Part shown: positions 1-9,188 of the stretch, in pieces | Numbering within the stretch: the stretch's first letter is position 1 | Layout of the letters: every line of letters begins with the position of its first letter | Assembly: GCA_903907955.1 (NCBI GenBank) | Contig: CAIVPZ010000125.1 | Coordinates: 1-64,000 of the forward strand | Direction of reading: 5' to 3' | Length of the DNA: 64,000 nucleotides | Origin: an uncultured Acetobacteraceae bacterium | GTDB lineage: Bacteria > Pseudomonadota > Alphaproteobacteria > Acetobacterales > Acetobacteraceae | Made by a program: the position numbers and the translations under genes | The notes under the pieces: generated by a model | The model's input: only the letters and a program-made list of their open reading frames with translations | Database searches by the model: none | What the model was told of the DNA's origin: nothing

Positions 1-1
1 G

Positions 2-193
2 AACGGCATCTATATCGGCGGCTGGGAACAGGTGCAGCACCAGGCGGTCGGTGTCGGCGCCACCATCGCCTACACGGCGGTGGCCACCCTGATCATTCTG
101 CTGGTGGTCGGCCTTGTGTTCGGCCTGCGGGTGACGCAGGAAGAGGAACGCGAAGGCCTCGACGTCGTGCTGCACGGCGAGCGGCTGGGCTAA
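2..193 (+). CDS. amtB: Ammonium transporter AmtB, C-terminal end (cut by window edge)
   Basis: Only the last 63 residues are visible. They hold a hydrophobic membrane segment (about residues 21-41 of the visible part) followed by a charged cytosolic tail that reads TQEEEREGLDVVLHGERLG and then TAA. The EREGLDV-HGE tail is the signature of Amt/Mep ammonium channels, where the C-terminal tail contacts the PII protein that gates the pore. An upstream glnK/glnB would be expected outside the window. Family call is firm from this tail; whether it is the only Amt gene cannot be told. Confidence 0.9.
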   Translation, partial: NGIYIGGWEQVQHQAVGVGATIAYTAVATLIILLVVGLVFGLRVTQEEEREGLDVVLHGERLG

Positions 194-304
194 CGCATGC
201 GGCGCCGGGCGGCAATGCCTGGCGCCGTCGTTTCTATGACAATCCTAACGACGGCAATGGCCGGGCACGGCAGCGACGCCCGGCCGGGCCGCAAGGACAA
301 ACCA

Positions 305-1648
305 ATGACGACAAAACGTTTTCTGCTTTCAGCCACCACCGCGCTGTTCGCGGCGGGACTGCTGGCGGCCCCCGCATATGCCCAGACCGTCCCCGCGGCT
401 CCGGCGGCTCCGGCCGCCGCCGCACCCGACACCTGCTTCACCATGGTCCTGGGCATCAAGTGCGGCCTGCAGATCGAAGGCGGCGTGTCCTTCAATCCGT
501 CGGCCCCGAAGACCAATTCGGGCCAGCTGTTCACCGACCACCCTAACCAGGCGACGCTGAACCAGATGGCACTGTCCATCGAGCGTGACATCCCGAAGGA
601 TGCCAGCACCTGGGATTACGGCTTCAAGTTCCAGGGCCTCTACGGCTCCGATGCGCGCTATACCCATTTCCTCGGCATATTCGACTACGCGCTGCCGAAT
701 TCCCGCTACCAGTTCGACATCACCGAGGCCAGCGTCTCGGTGCACGCGCCGCTGCTGGTGGGGCTGGACGTGAAGGCCGGGTTGTATCCGACCCCGCTCG
801 GGTTTGAGTATATCGACCCGTCGCTCAATCCCTTCTACTCGCATTCCTACATCTTCAACTTCGGCATCCCGCTGAAGCACACCGGCATCCTTGGGGTGCT
901 GCACGCCACGAGTTCCCTCGACGTCTATGGCGGCATCGACACCGGCGTGAACACCACCTTCGGCAACCAGGCCGGTGACAACAACGGCGCGATCGGCGGG
1001 CTGTTCGGCTTCGGGTTCACCGCCCTCGGCGGCAACCTGACCGGCGTTGCGTTGTCGCATTTCGGTCCGGAGAACGCGTCGCTCGGAAGCAGCCAGCCAT
1101 GGGGTTATAGCAACGCCAACCATTACTGGCGCTACGAGAACGATGCCAATATTACCTACAAGTGGAATGACAAGCTCTCGACAACCCTTGAACTCAACTA
1201 CATCAAAGACGAGAACCCGGATCTCGTTTCCAGCTCAGGGTCGGCAAAGGCTCCCGAAGCCTGGGGCGTCGCGGGCTACCTGGCCTATACGCTGACCGAT
1301 ACGGTCACCCTGAACGTCCGCGGGGAAGTGTTCCGCGATGGCAAGGGCTTCTACGTGGCCTGGTTCCCGGGCAATACCGACTTCGTCAATGCGCAGTATG
1401 GCAAGTACAACACCTCGGTTTCCGGGCCGCACTCCACCTACGGCGAACTCACCGTGGGCGCCACCTGGAAGCCCGCCGGACTGCCGTCGGCGATCAGCGG
1501 CCTGATGATCCGGCCCGAGATCCGCTTCGACCAGACCCTGGGCGGGCCGGCCGCGTTCAGCCCGGCGTACAACACCTCGACCGGCACCTGGTACGGCAAG
1601 TCGAACGGCAACGTCACCTTCGCCAGCGATTTCATCCTGCAGTTCTGA
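305..1648 (+). CDS. Outer-membrane beta-barrel protein (porin-like, OmpL/bbp2 type)
   Basis: A 447-residue protein predicted to sit in the outer membrane. The first 26 residues (MTTKRFLLSATTALFAAG...AYAQ) are a clear Sec signal peptide, followed by an Ala/Pro linker, then alternating aromatic and small residues typical of beta strands, and a final Phe (FILQF) as BAM-dependent barrel proteins require. The ATG at 305 is chosen over the in-frame ATG at 197 because it starts the signal peptide and has AAGGAC 6 bases upstream. Sequence pattern resembles the 'putative beta-barrel porin-2' family, often seen beside nitrogen-uptake genes; here it follows amtB by 111 bases. Substrate is unknown. A strong terminator follows at once. 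Confidence 0.8.
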   Translation: MTTKRFLLSATTALFAAGLLAAPAYAQTVPAAPAAPAAAAPDTCFTMVLGIKCGLQIEGGVSFNPSAPKTNSGQLFTDHPNQATLNQMALSIERDIPKDASTWDYGFKFQGLYGSDARYTHFLGIFDYALPNSRYQFDITEASVSVHAPLLVGLDVKAGLYPTPLGFEYIDPSLNPFYSHSYIFNFGIPLKHTGILGVLHATSSLDVYGGIDTGVNTTFGNQAGDNNGAIGGLFGFGFTALGGNLTGVALSHFGPENASLGSSQPWGYSNANHYWRYENDANITYKWNDKLSTTLELNYIKDENPDLVSSSGSAKAPEAWGVAGYLAYTLTDTVTLNVRGEVFRDGKGFYVAWFPGNTDFVNAQYGKYNTSVSGPHSTYGELTVGATWKPAGLPSAISGLMIRPEIRFDQTLGGPAAFSPAYNTSTGTWYGKSNGNVTFASDFILQF

Positions 1649-1660
1649 ACCGTCTCTGCA

Positions 1661-1708
1661 CCGCAGCGTGCCGACCGCAAACGGTCGGCACGCTGCGGTT
1701 TGTTTCTT
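1661..1708 (+). terminator. Rho-independent terminator, also a copy of a dispersed repeat
   Basis: A perfect 17-base stem (left arm 1661-1677, loop CAAA, right arm 1682-1698) is followed by TTTGTTTCTT. It ends the amtB-porin transcript. The loop region GACCGCAAACGGTC and the downstream TTTGTTTC...TTGATCGGCCG closely match a second hairpin at 9538-9600, so this is a member of a repeated terminator-like element. Confidence 0.85.
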
Positions 1709-1750
1709 GCGGATAATTTGATCGGCCGCCGGTCGGCCGCAGCGGCGGCC

Positions 1751-2548
1751 TCAGGCCTGCCGGCTGACCGGATGGCCGAGATATTCCGACAGCACCGCCT
1801 CGGCCGGCCCGTCGGCGCGCACCCGCCCCTGGTCGAGCCAGATCACCCGGGTGCACCAGCTCAGCACCACCTCGGTCAGATGCGTTGACAGCACCAGGAT
1901 TTCGGCGCCGCGCACCATATCCTCCAGGCGCACCCGCGCCTTTTCCATGAAGCTGGCGTCGCCGGCCAGGAACCATTCGTCCATCAGCAGCACCTGCGGG
2001 CGGATGGCGGTGGCCAGCGCGAAGCCCAGCCGCACCACCATGCCCGAACTGTACACCCGCACCGGCATGTCGAGGAATTCGCCCAGGTCGGCGAAGGCGG
2101 CGACGTCCTCCTCCAGCTGGCGGATCGCCGGGCGCTCCAGGCGGCTGTACATGGCGCGCAGCACGATGTTCTCGCGACCGGTGAGGTCCAGGTTCATGCC
2201 GAGATTGGGGTCGAGCAGCGCGCTCAGGCTGCCCCGCACGTGCACCCTGCCGGCCTGCGGCTCGTAGATGCCGGCCAGCGTGCGCAGCAGCGTGGTTTTC
2301 CCCGCGCCGTTGCCGCCGATCAGCCCAAGGCGGTCGCCGCGGCGGAGGCTGAAGCTGATATCGCGCAATGCCTGCACCACCACGCGGTGCTTGGGGTCGG
2401 TCGCCACCCGCCCGGCGACGGTGCGGAACACCATCCGCTTCAGGCTGCGCGCATTGCCGTGATACAGCGGAAAATCGACGTTGACGTGCTCGGCGTCGAT
2501 CCTGGCCGCGGTGGAAGCTTCGATAACGGCCTCGGGGACGGTGTCCAT
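1751..2548 (-). CDS. ABC transporter ATP-binding protein, polysaccharide export (Wzt/KpsT type)
   Basis: ATPase subunit of an ABC-2 exporter that moves a finished polysaccharide across the inner membrane. The 265-residue protein has Walker A GGNGAGKTT (about 79-87), an ABC signature in the form YSSGMVVRLGFALA, and Walker B VLLMDEWFLAGD with the extra spacing typical of the Wzt/KpsT/TagH group. It stops after the nucleotide-binding domain, so it lacks the C-terminal sugar-binding domain of the Wzt that recognises capped O-antigen; it is closer in layout to capsule exporters. It follows the permease gene with a 7-base gap. No glycosyltransferase genes are nearby, so the exported polymer is unknown. 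Confidence 0.88.
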   Translation of the reverse strand: MDTVPEAVIEASTAARIDAEHVNVDFPLYHGNARSLKRMVFRTVAGRVATDPKHRVVVQALRDISFSLRRGDRLGLIGGNGAGKTTLLRTLAGIYEPQAGRVHVRGSLSALLDPNLGMNLDLTGRENIVLRAMYSRLERPAIRQLEEDVAAFADLGEFLDMPVRVYSSGMVVRLGFALATAIRPQVLLMDEWFLAGDASFMEKARVRLEDMVRGAEILVLSTHLTEVVLSWCTRVIWLDQGRVRADGPAEAVLSEYLGHPVSRQA

Positions 2549-2555
2549 GCTGCCG

Positions 2556-3413
2556 CTAGACCCAGAAGGCGATGCGGTTGCGCACGCGCGCGAACAGCAG
2601 CCAACTGGCGCCGCACAGCGCGGCGGAAAAGCCCAGCGCGGCGGCCCAGGTGGCCAGCTCCGGCAGTTCGCCCAGCAGCGGCGCGCGCACGATCTCCAGC
2701 ATCGCGAAGAACGGATTGAACGCCAGCATCCAGGCCTGCGCGTGCAACTGGCTGGGCTTCCAGATGACCGCGCTGATGAAGAACGCCATCTGCATGATGC
2801 TGCCGATGATCGGCGGGATGTCGCGGAAGCGGGCGCAGACCGCGCCCAGCAGCAGGCAGACCGCCAGGCTGTCGATCAGCCACAGCGCCAGCCCGGGCAG
2901 GGCGAACAGCACCTGCGCCCCCGGCCAGACCTGCAGCAGGGCATACACGGCCACGATCACCACCACGTTGTGGGCCAGCACCAGCAGGTTGCGCACCACC
3001 ACGCGCGCCGCATACAGCGACAGCGGCATGCGCACCGAGCGGACCATGCCTTCGACCTGGGTGTACGACGTGCACCCGTCGGTCACCAATGCGCTGAGAT
3101 AGCCCCACAGCACCAGCGAAAGCGCCAGAAAGGGCAGGTAGTCGCGCAGCCCCATATGGAACAGGATTGCGTAGATCACGCCCATCGAGGCCACCATGGC
3201 GGTGGTGGACAGGGTCAGCCAGAACGGGCCGAGCATCGAGCCGCGATAGCGCAGCCTGATGTCGAGCCAGGCCAGCGTCCAGCACAGCCGCCACAGCCGC
3301 GCGGTTTCCGCCAGATCGCGCAGCGCCATGCGGTTGCGCGCGGCGAAGGAGACGTCCGGCGTGAGGTCCAGGGTGCAGACCGGGCTCGCGCGATGTTGAA
3401 TGGCAAACGTCAT
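2556..3413 (-). CDS. ABC-2 type permease, polysaccharide export (Wzm/KpsM type)
   Basis: Inner-membrane permease partner of the ATPase encoded just downstream. The 285-residue protein has a cytosolic N-terminus (LDIRLRYRGSMLGPFW, the ABC-2 coupling motif) and about six hydrophobic segments; the RFRDIPPIIGSIMQMAFFISAVIW stretch is characteristic of O-antigen and capsule permeases. The ATG at 3413 (MTFAIQHRAS) is preferred over one 13 codons upstream because the extra residues resemble no family member, but no strong ribosome site decides this. The pair would be transcribed permease first, ATPase second. Confidence 0.85.
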   Translation of the reverse strand: MTFAIQHRASPVCTLDLTPDVSFAARNRMALRDLAETARLWRLCWTLAWLDIRLRYRGSMLGPFWLTLSTTAMVASMGVIYAILFHMGLRDYLPFLALSLVLWGYLSALVTDGCTSYTQVEGMVRSVRMPLSLYAARVVVRNLLVLAHNVVVIVAVYALLQVWPGAQVLFALPGLALWLIDSLAVCLLLGAVCARFRDIPPIIGSIMQMAFFISAVIWKPSQLHAQAWMLAFNPFFAMLEIVRAPLLGELPELATWAAALGFSAALCGASWLLFARVRNRIAFWV

Positions 3414-3703
3414 GGCGAGCCGGGCGATAGCCGATCCGCCCGGTCGCCGCAACCCGACCCCGGGACTCCTCAGGGAAATCGCACTTCAAGGCAGTCCGGA
3501 GGAGTTTGGAAAGGGGGACGTCGTCCCGGTCTGTCTGAGCCGGCCCGGAAGGACCGCTTGTCGGGCGGCCGGGGCTCTCGGGGCGGCAAGCTCACACGCG
3601 GCAAGCTCGCACCGGCAACCCGGCGGCGGGCGCCTCGCGTGGAACCTTCACGGCCCCCCGGCCGTGGTGTAACGCTGGAACGGTAACTGTCAGGATGCCC
3701 GCG
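3414..3703. other. Gene-free spacer between divergent transcription units
   Basis: About 290 bases between the start of the exporter permease (minus strand) and the DUF2760 gene (plus strand). It must hold both promoters. I see only a short imperfect direct repeat (GGCAAGCTC at about 3583 and 3601) and no convincing gene, hairpin or operator. Confidence 0.5.
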
Positions 3704-4363
3704 ATGAAAGTGGTGTCGATCATTGCCGTCGTGCTCGCGGTCGCGGCGAACGCGTTGGCGTTGCTGCCGGCGGCGGAGGCATATCAGCATGTCCTGTCGT
3801 TCGGTGCGCTGGTGCCTGCGGCGAACGCATACCAGCTCCAACTGCTATGTGCCGCACTGGGGTTCGGCATCGTCGCGCTGGTCAGCGTCGCGGCCACACG
3901 CCGGCCGCAACCCGATGCCGGACGCGCCATTGCGGAGGCAGCCCAGCCGCTGCCCGCCACGCCGCCGGCAAACCAGGCCGAGGCTGAAATCGTCAGCTTC
4001 CTGGCGACCCTGCAGGCCAAGGGGCGGCTGGTCGATTTCCTCATGGACGACATCAACGCCTTCACCGACGCCCAGGTCGGCGCCGCCGCGCGCGTTGTGC
4101 ATGCCGGATGCAGGGCGGCGCTGCACGAGCACTTCCGCATCGCCCCGGTGCGTCCGGAAACCGAGGGCGCGACCGTGCAGGTTCCGGCCGGCTATGCGGC
4201 GGACGAGTACCGCCTGCTCGGCAAGATCAGCGGTCCGGCGCCGTTCTCCGGCGTGCTGGTGCACCACGGCTGGCGGACCGACCAGGTGAAGCTGCCCCGC
4301 ATCCTGCGCGGCTCCACCGACCGGCTGCCGACGATCGCGCCGGCCGAGGTGGAGCTGAAGTAG
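3704..4363 (+). CDS. DUF2760 protein, partner of Hsp70-like ATPases
   Basis: A 219-residue protein with a hydrophobic N-terminal segment (about 4-22) and a second one (about 46-64), then a soluble C-terminal domain (about 90-219) with the pattern FLATLQAKGRLVDFLMDDI and YRLLGKISGPAPFSGVLVHHGWR, which I recognise as DUF2760. Family members are typically encoded immediately before two Hsp70-like genes, exactly as here. Function is unknown; the association suggests it may tether or feed substrate to the ATPases at the membrane, which is inference. The second ATG (3704) is favoured over that at 3695 because AGGA lies 9 bases before it. Confidence 0.8.
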   Translation: MKVVSIIAVVLAVAANALALLPAAEAYQHVLSFGALVPAANAYQLQLLCAALGFGIVALVSVAATRRPQPDAGRAIAEAAQPLPATPPANQAEAEIVSFLATLQAKGRLVDFLMDDINAFTDAQVGAAARVVHAGCRAALHEHFRIAPVRPETEGATVQVPAGYAADEYRLLGKISGPAPFSGVLVHHGWRTDQVKLPRILRGSTDRLPTIAPAEVELK

Positions 4364-4436
4364 CCCGGGCACCGCCGACCTTCACGCCGTGCGCTGCGCA
4401 CCCGGCTTCGGCAGCGCGCAACCAGGACCCGAACCC

Positions 4437-6272
4437 ATGACCGCTCGTTTCAGTCTCGGTATCGATCTCGGCACCAGCAACAGCGCGATCGCGGTCGCCG
4501 ATCTGGACACCGACCAGACCCGGATCACCGAGGTTACCCAGGTCCTCGGCCCCAACCTGATCGGCGAACTGCCGACCTTGCCCTCGGTGCTGTATCTGCC
4601 GCACCCCGAGGAATTCCCGGCGGGGGCGTTCCCGCTGCCCTGGGACGCCGCCGGGGAGACGGCGGTGGTCGGCCAGTTCGCCCGTGACCATGGCGCGCTG
4701 GTGCCCGACCGGCTGGTGACGTCGGCGAAATCGTGGCTGTCCAACCCGCATATCGATCCGCGGCAGCCCATCCTGCCCTGGCGTTCCGAGAGCGCCGAGA
4801 CGAAGCTGTCGCCGGTGGACTGCTCGCGCCGCTATCTGCATCACCTGCGCGCGGCGTTCCTGTTCGCCGAACAGGTGCAGAACAGTGCGCGCGACCTTGC
4901 GGCAGGCCAGATCGTCGTCACCGTTCCCGCCTCCTTCGACGAGGTGGCGCGCAGCCTGACCGCAGAAGCCGCCAGGGAGGCGGGGCTGGGCGACGTGACC
5001 CTGCTGGAGGAACCGCTCGCCGCCTTCTATGCCTGGACGGCACAGGCCGGCCGGGCATGGCGCGATCTGGTCGCGCCCGGCGACATCGTGCTGGTATGCG
5101 ATATCGGCGGCGGCACCGCCGATTTCAGCCTGATCGCCGTCACCGATGTCGCCGGCAGCCTGGAACTGGAGCGCATCAGCGTTGGCGAGCACATCCTGCT
5201 CGGCGGCGACAACATGGACCTGGCGCTCGCCTACACGTTGCAGGCCAGCCTGGAAGCCGCGGGCAAGTCGCTCGATTCCTGGCAGTTCCTGGCGCTGGTG
5301 CATGCCGCGGCGAAAGCCAAGATCACCCTTTTCGAGGACGGCACGCTGGCGGAGGCGCCCATCGCGGTGCCCGCGCGCGGCGCCAGCCTGTTCGCGAAGA
5401 CGCTCTCCACCGTGCTCGACCGCGCCACGCTCGAGCGGGTGGTGCTCGACGGCTTCTTTCCGTGCACCGAAATCGACGACCTGCCGGCGGAAAACCGCCG
5501 GGGCGGGTTGCAGGAATTCGGCCTGCCCTATGCATCCGATCCGGTGGTCAGCAAGCACCTCGCGCGGTTCCTCGCGCGCAGCCTGCAGAACGTGCGCGCG
5601 AGCGACAAGCTCGCCGCGCTGGTCGGGAAACGGGAGGGGATGGCGGCGCTGCTGCCGACCGCGGTGCTGTTCAACGGCGGGGTGTTCAAGGCGGCGCCGA
5701 TCCGCGCCCGCGTGCTCGACCTGCTGGCGTCCTGGAACGGCGGGCGGGGCGTGCGCGAACTGCAGGGCTTCGAGCCCGACCTCGCGGTGGCGCGCGGCGC
5801 CGCGATCTATGGGCGGCACCGCGCCACCGGCCAGGGCATCCGCATCAGGGCCGGCACGTCGCGCTCCTATTACATCGGGCTGGAGACCTCCATGCTTGCC
5901 GTGCCGGGCTTCAAGCCGCCGGTGAAGGCGCTGTGCGTCGTGCCGCAGGGCATGCAGGAAGGCACGGAGCTGCTGATCGAGGGCCGCGAATTCGCTCTCG
6001 CCACCGGCCGCGCGGCGGAGTTCCGGTTCTTCTCCTCCGCGGTGCGCAGCGGCGACATTCCGGGGCAGATCCTGCCGGACGCCGAGCGGGAGCTGGAGGA
6101 AACCGCCCTGCTCGAAATCGATCTGCCGGCGTTCGACGATGTGCCGCCGGGACAGGGGGTGCCGGTGCGCATCAACGCCTGCGTGACCGAGCTTGGCGTG
6201 CTCGAACTGTGGATGCGGCACACCAACTCCGACCGCCGCTGGAAGGTGGAGTTCCAGGTCCGCACCGAATAG
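4437..6272 (+). CDS. Hsp70 family protein, first of a pair
   Basis: A 611-residue DnaK-related protein. The ATPase domain is well kept: GIDLGTSNSA (phosphate 1, about 8-17), DIGGGTADFSL (phosphate 2, about 222-232) and LFNGGVFKAAPIR (adenosine motif, about 411-423). The C-terminal part, about 490-611, is a short beta-rich substrate-binding-like region ending WKVEFQVRTE; the helical lid of canonical DnaK is missing. No dnaJ or grpE is adjacent, so it is not the housekeeping chaperone. Start at 4437 puts GIDLGT at the proper place; an upstream in-frame ATG adds a non-homologous leader. Thirteen bases separate it from the second Hsp70 gene. Confidence 0.88.
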   Translation: MTARFSLGIDLGTSNSAIAVADLDTDQTRITEVTQVLGPNLIGELPTLPSVLYLPHPEEFPAGAFPLPWDAAGETAVVGQFARDHGALVPDRLVTSAKSWLSNPHIDPRQPILPWRSESAETKLSPVDCSRRYLHHLRAAFLFAEQVQNSARDLAAGQIVVTVPASFDEVARSLTAEAAREAGLGDVTLLEEPLAAFYAWTAQAGRAWRDLVAPGDIVLVCDIGGGTADFSLIAVTDVAGSLELERISVGEHILLGGDNMDLALAYTLQASLEAAGKSLDSWQFLALVHAAAKAKITLFEDGTLAEAPIAVPARGASLFAKTLSTVLDRATLERVVLDGFFPCTEIDDLPAENRRGGLQEFGLPYASDPVVSKHLARFLARSLQNVRASDKLAALVGKREGMAALLPTAVLFNGGVFKAAPIRARVLDLLASWNGGRGVRELQGFEPDLAVARGAAIYGRHRATGQGIRIRAGTSRSYYIGLETSMLAVPGFKPPVKALCVVPQGMQEGTELLIEGREFALATGRAAEFRFFSSAVRSGDIPGQILPDAERELEETALLEIDLPAFDDVPPGQGVPVRINACVTELGVLELWMRHTNSDRRWKVEFQVRTE

Positions 6273-6285
6273 GGGGCCGCCGCCA

Positions 6286-9120
6286 ATGGCCCAGCCCCGC
6301 TTTTCCATCGGCATCGATCTCGGCACCACCAATTCCGCGCTTGCCTACGCGCCGCTGGCCGGCGCGGCGACGCCGGAGGTGCTTGCCATCCCGCAATGGG
6401 CGAGCCTGACCGCGCTGGTGGAGGCGCCGACCCTGCCGTCCTTCCTTTATCTGCCGGAGGAGGCGGTGGCCGCGCAGCTGCGGGACCGCGCCGCGGGCGC
6501 CGGCGCGTGGGTGGTCGGCCGGCTGGCGCGCAGCAAGGCGGCCGAGACGCCCGGACGGGTGGTGCATTCCGCCAAGTCCTGGCTCGGCCATCACGCGGCG
6601 GACCGGTCGGCGCCCTTCCTGCCGTGGGGATCGGCGGCGCTGGCGCCCGGGCAGAAGATCTCGCCGGTGCGCGCCTCGGCGCTCATTCTCAATTACCTGC
6701 GCGGCGCCTGGAACGGCCGCTTCGCCGCGGCCGGCTTCGCCTTCGATGACCAGGACATCTGCGTCACCGTCCCGGCGTCGTTCGACGCGGCGGCGCAGCG
6801 GCTGACGCTCGAAGCGGCCGGCGAAGCGGGCTTCCCCGCCGGCGTGCGCCTGCTCGAGGAGCCGCAGGCGGCGTTCTATTGCTGGCTGGAACGTCACGAC
6901 GCCATGCGGGAACTCTGGCCGGAGCCGGCCGATCGCGCGGCCGGGCCATTGCACGTGCTGGTCATCGACATCGGCGGCGGCACCTCGGATTTCAGCCTGT
7001 TCGCGCTGCGCGGGGCGGCGGCAGGCGCTGCTCCCGACATCCGGCGGGTGGCGGTGAGCGAGCATATCCTGCTCGGTGGCGACAATATCGATCTCGCCAT
7101 CGCCCATCTGGTGGAACCGCGGCTGGCCGGCGAAGGCGGCCGGGTTTCCGGCGCCCAGTGGGACCACCTCGTCGCCGCCTGCCGCGACCTGAAGGAGCAG
7201 GCGCTGGCGAACGAAGGCCCACCGGATGAGCGGTTCACCGTGGCCCTGCCCGGTCGCGGGTCGGGGCTGCTGGCCGGGCTGGCGGTGGCGACGGTGACCC
7301 GGGCGGAGATCGAAGCCGTCCTGCTCGACGGGTTCTTTCCCGCGTGCAGCGCCGCGGCACGGCCCCACCGCACCCGGGCGGCGCTGCGCGAATGGGGGCT
7401 GCCCTATGCCGCCGACAGCGCGGTCACCCGCCATCTCGCCGATTTCCTGCGGGATCGCCCGCTTGCCGATGCGGTCCTGTTCAACGGCGGCTCGGTGCAT
7501 CCGCCGCTGCTGCGGCAACGGCTGCGCGCCCAGATCGGCGCATGGCAGGACGGCGCCGCGCCGCTGGTGCTGGAGAATGCCGAACCGGAGCTTGCCGTGG
7601 CACGCGGTGCGGCCCGGTTCGGTGCCTTGCGGCACCGCCGGACGGGTTGCATTGCCGCCGGCGCCGGCCATGCGATCTTCCTCGAGGTGCATGGCGCCGC
7701 AACGACAGATGGTGCGGCGGCGCCGCCCGTGCTGGTGTGTGTGCTGCCGCGCGGGGCCACGCCCGGGCAGTCCTTCGAGATCGCCGAGCCGGCGCTTGAC
7801 CTGCGCACCGATCAGATGGTGCGCTTTCAGGCCTGGTCATCGAGCCGTCACCGCGGCAGCCGGGCCGGCGACATCCTGGCCTGGCGGGAAGGCGATTTCC
7901 ATGCGCTGCCGCCGCTGCAGACCATCGTCAGGACGGCCGAGCCGCCCCGCCCGGGCGGCGGCACGGTGCCCGTCCATCTGGTCGCCAGCATGAACGAGCT
8001 TGGCCTGTTGCAGGTCTCCTGCGTCAGCGCCGACCCGGCGATGCAGCAATCCTGGCCGCTGGAATTCAACCTCCGCCCGCACGAGCAGAGCGGCCCGGCA
8101 ATGCAGGCTGACGCGGGGCCGCGCGAAGCGGCCACCCAGGTCGAGCCGAACGCCGCGCCGGAAGCGATAGCCACCGCGCGCAGCCTCCTGGGCCGCGCGT
8201 TTGCCGGCCCCGCCGGCGCAGGCGAAAAACCGACCGCCGGCGCGCTGTTCCGGAACCTGGAGCGCATCCTGGGGTCACCCCGCGCCGGCTGGAATGCGCT
8301 GCTGCTGCGCGCGCTCTGGCCGGCCCTGTTCGACCGGCTGGACGGACGGAAGCTGTCGGTGGAGCATGAGGAAGCCTGGCTGACCCTGGCCGGCTTCCTG
8401 CTGCGGCCGGGCTTCGGCGTGGCCGGCGACGCGCAGCGCATGGACGGCCTGTGGCGGGTGCACGAAACCGGCCCATGCTTTCCGGGCCGCCGCATCCGGA
8501 CCCAGGAATATCTGCTCTGGCGCCGCGTGGCCGGCGGGCTGTCGCGCGCCCGCCAGCACGAACTTCTGGCCGGAGAAACCGACCGGCTGCGCAGCGACAG
8601 GGCGCCCGGCGAACTGGTGCGTCTGGCGGGATCGCTGGAACTGCTCGCGCTCGAAACCAAGGCCGGGCTCGTCAGGGATTTCATCGACGCCGCGGTGCGG
8701 CTGGCGCGCGCCGGGCAGCACTGCGCGCCCTATCTCGCGGCGCTCGGCCACCTGCTCAATCGGGCGCCGCTGCATGCCGGGCCGGAGACGGTGGTGTCGC
8801 CCGGCCAGGTCGAGCAGGCCTACGCGGCGTTCCGCGGCCTCGATTGGGCCAGGCCGGAACTGCTGGAAATGCAGACGCTGTTTCTGCGGGCCGCGCGCGT
8901 CGTCGGCGACCGCAGCCTGGACGTGCCCCAGAAGCTGCGCGAGCAGATTGCCGCGAGGCTGGAGAAATCCGGTGTCGCGCCGCTGCGGACCGCGAAGATC
9001 AGGTCGTTCATGCCGATCGGACGCTCCGACCGCGCCAGCCTGTGCGACGAGTCGCTGCCCCCGGGCCTGGTGTTCAGTCTGGGTCCGGACGAAGTGCCTG
9101 GTTCCAGCGGAATCGGGTGA
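6286..9120 (+). CDS. Hsp70 family protein with C-terminal DUF3731-like extension
   Basis: A 944-residue protein. Residues 1 to about 610 repeat the layout of the previous gene: GIDLGTTNSA near the start, DIGGGTSDFSL (about 227-237), LFNGGSVHPPLLRQRL as adenosine motif, and a short substrate domain ending WPLEFNLRPHE. After a linker (about 600-650) comes a long helical domain (about 655-940) that in this family is DUF3731. The two proteins are paralogous, and the pair plus DUF2760 is probably one operon. Their joint role is not known; a dedicated protein-quality or assembly role is an inference from the fold. Translation from ATG 6286 is set by the conserved GIDLGT start. Confidence 0.87.
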   Translation: MAQPRFSIGIDLGTTNSALAYAPLAGAATPEVLAIPQWASLTALVEAPTLPSFLYLPEEAVAAQLRDRAAGAGAWVVGRLARSKAAETPGRVVHSAKSWLGHHAADRSAPFLPWGSAALAPGQKISPVRASALILNYLRGAWNGRFAAAGFAFDDQDICVTVPASFDAAAQRLTLEAAGEAGFPAGVRLLEEPQAAFYCWLERHDAMRELWPEPADRAAGPLHVLVIDIGGGTSDFSLFALRGAAAGAAPDIRRVAVSEHILLGGDNIDLAIAHLVEPRLAGEGGRVSGAQWDHLVAACRDLKEQALANEGPPDERFTVALPGRGSGLLAGLAVATVTRAEIEAVLLDGFFPACSAAARPHRTRAALREWGLPYAADSAVTRHLADFLRDRPLADAVLFNGGSVHPPLLRQRLRAQIGAWQDGAAPLVLENAEPELAVARGAARFGALRHRRTGCIAAGAGHAIFLEVHGAATTDGAAAPPVLVCVLPRGATPGQSFEIAEPALDLRTDQMVRFQAWSSSRHRGSRAGDILAWREGDFHALPPLQTIVRTAEPPRPGGGTVPVHLVASMNELGLLQVSCVSADPAMQQSWPLEFNLRPHEQSGPAMQADAGPREAATQVEPNAAPEAIATARSLLGRAFAGPAGAGEKPTAGALFRNLERILGSPRAGWNALLLRALWPALFDRLDGRKLSVEHEEAWLTLAGFLLRPGFGVAGDAQRMDGLWRVHETGPCFPGRRIRTQEYLLWRRVAGGLSRARQHELLAGETDRLRSDRAPGELVRLAGSLELLALETKAGLVRDFIDAAVRLARAGQHCAPYLAALGHLLNRAPLHAGPETVVSPGQVEQAYAAFRGLDWARPELLEMQTLFLRAARVVGDRSLDVPQKLREQIAARLEKSGVAPLRTAKIRSFMPIGRSDRASLCDESLPPGLVFSLGPDEVPGSSGIG

Positions 9121-9188
9121 AGATTCCAGATGGCGCCCGCGGAGGCGCCGGAAGAAGTCCGGTCGGGCAATTCCCTGCCGTCGCTGCC

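Noticed and set aside
2481-3686. 401-codon plus-strand frame opposite the exporter permease
   Set aside because: Composition is Arg/Gln/His-rich and repetitive, typical of the reverse frame of a GC-rich gene; the permease frame has real membrane helices.
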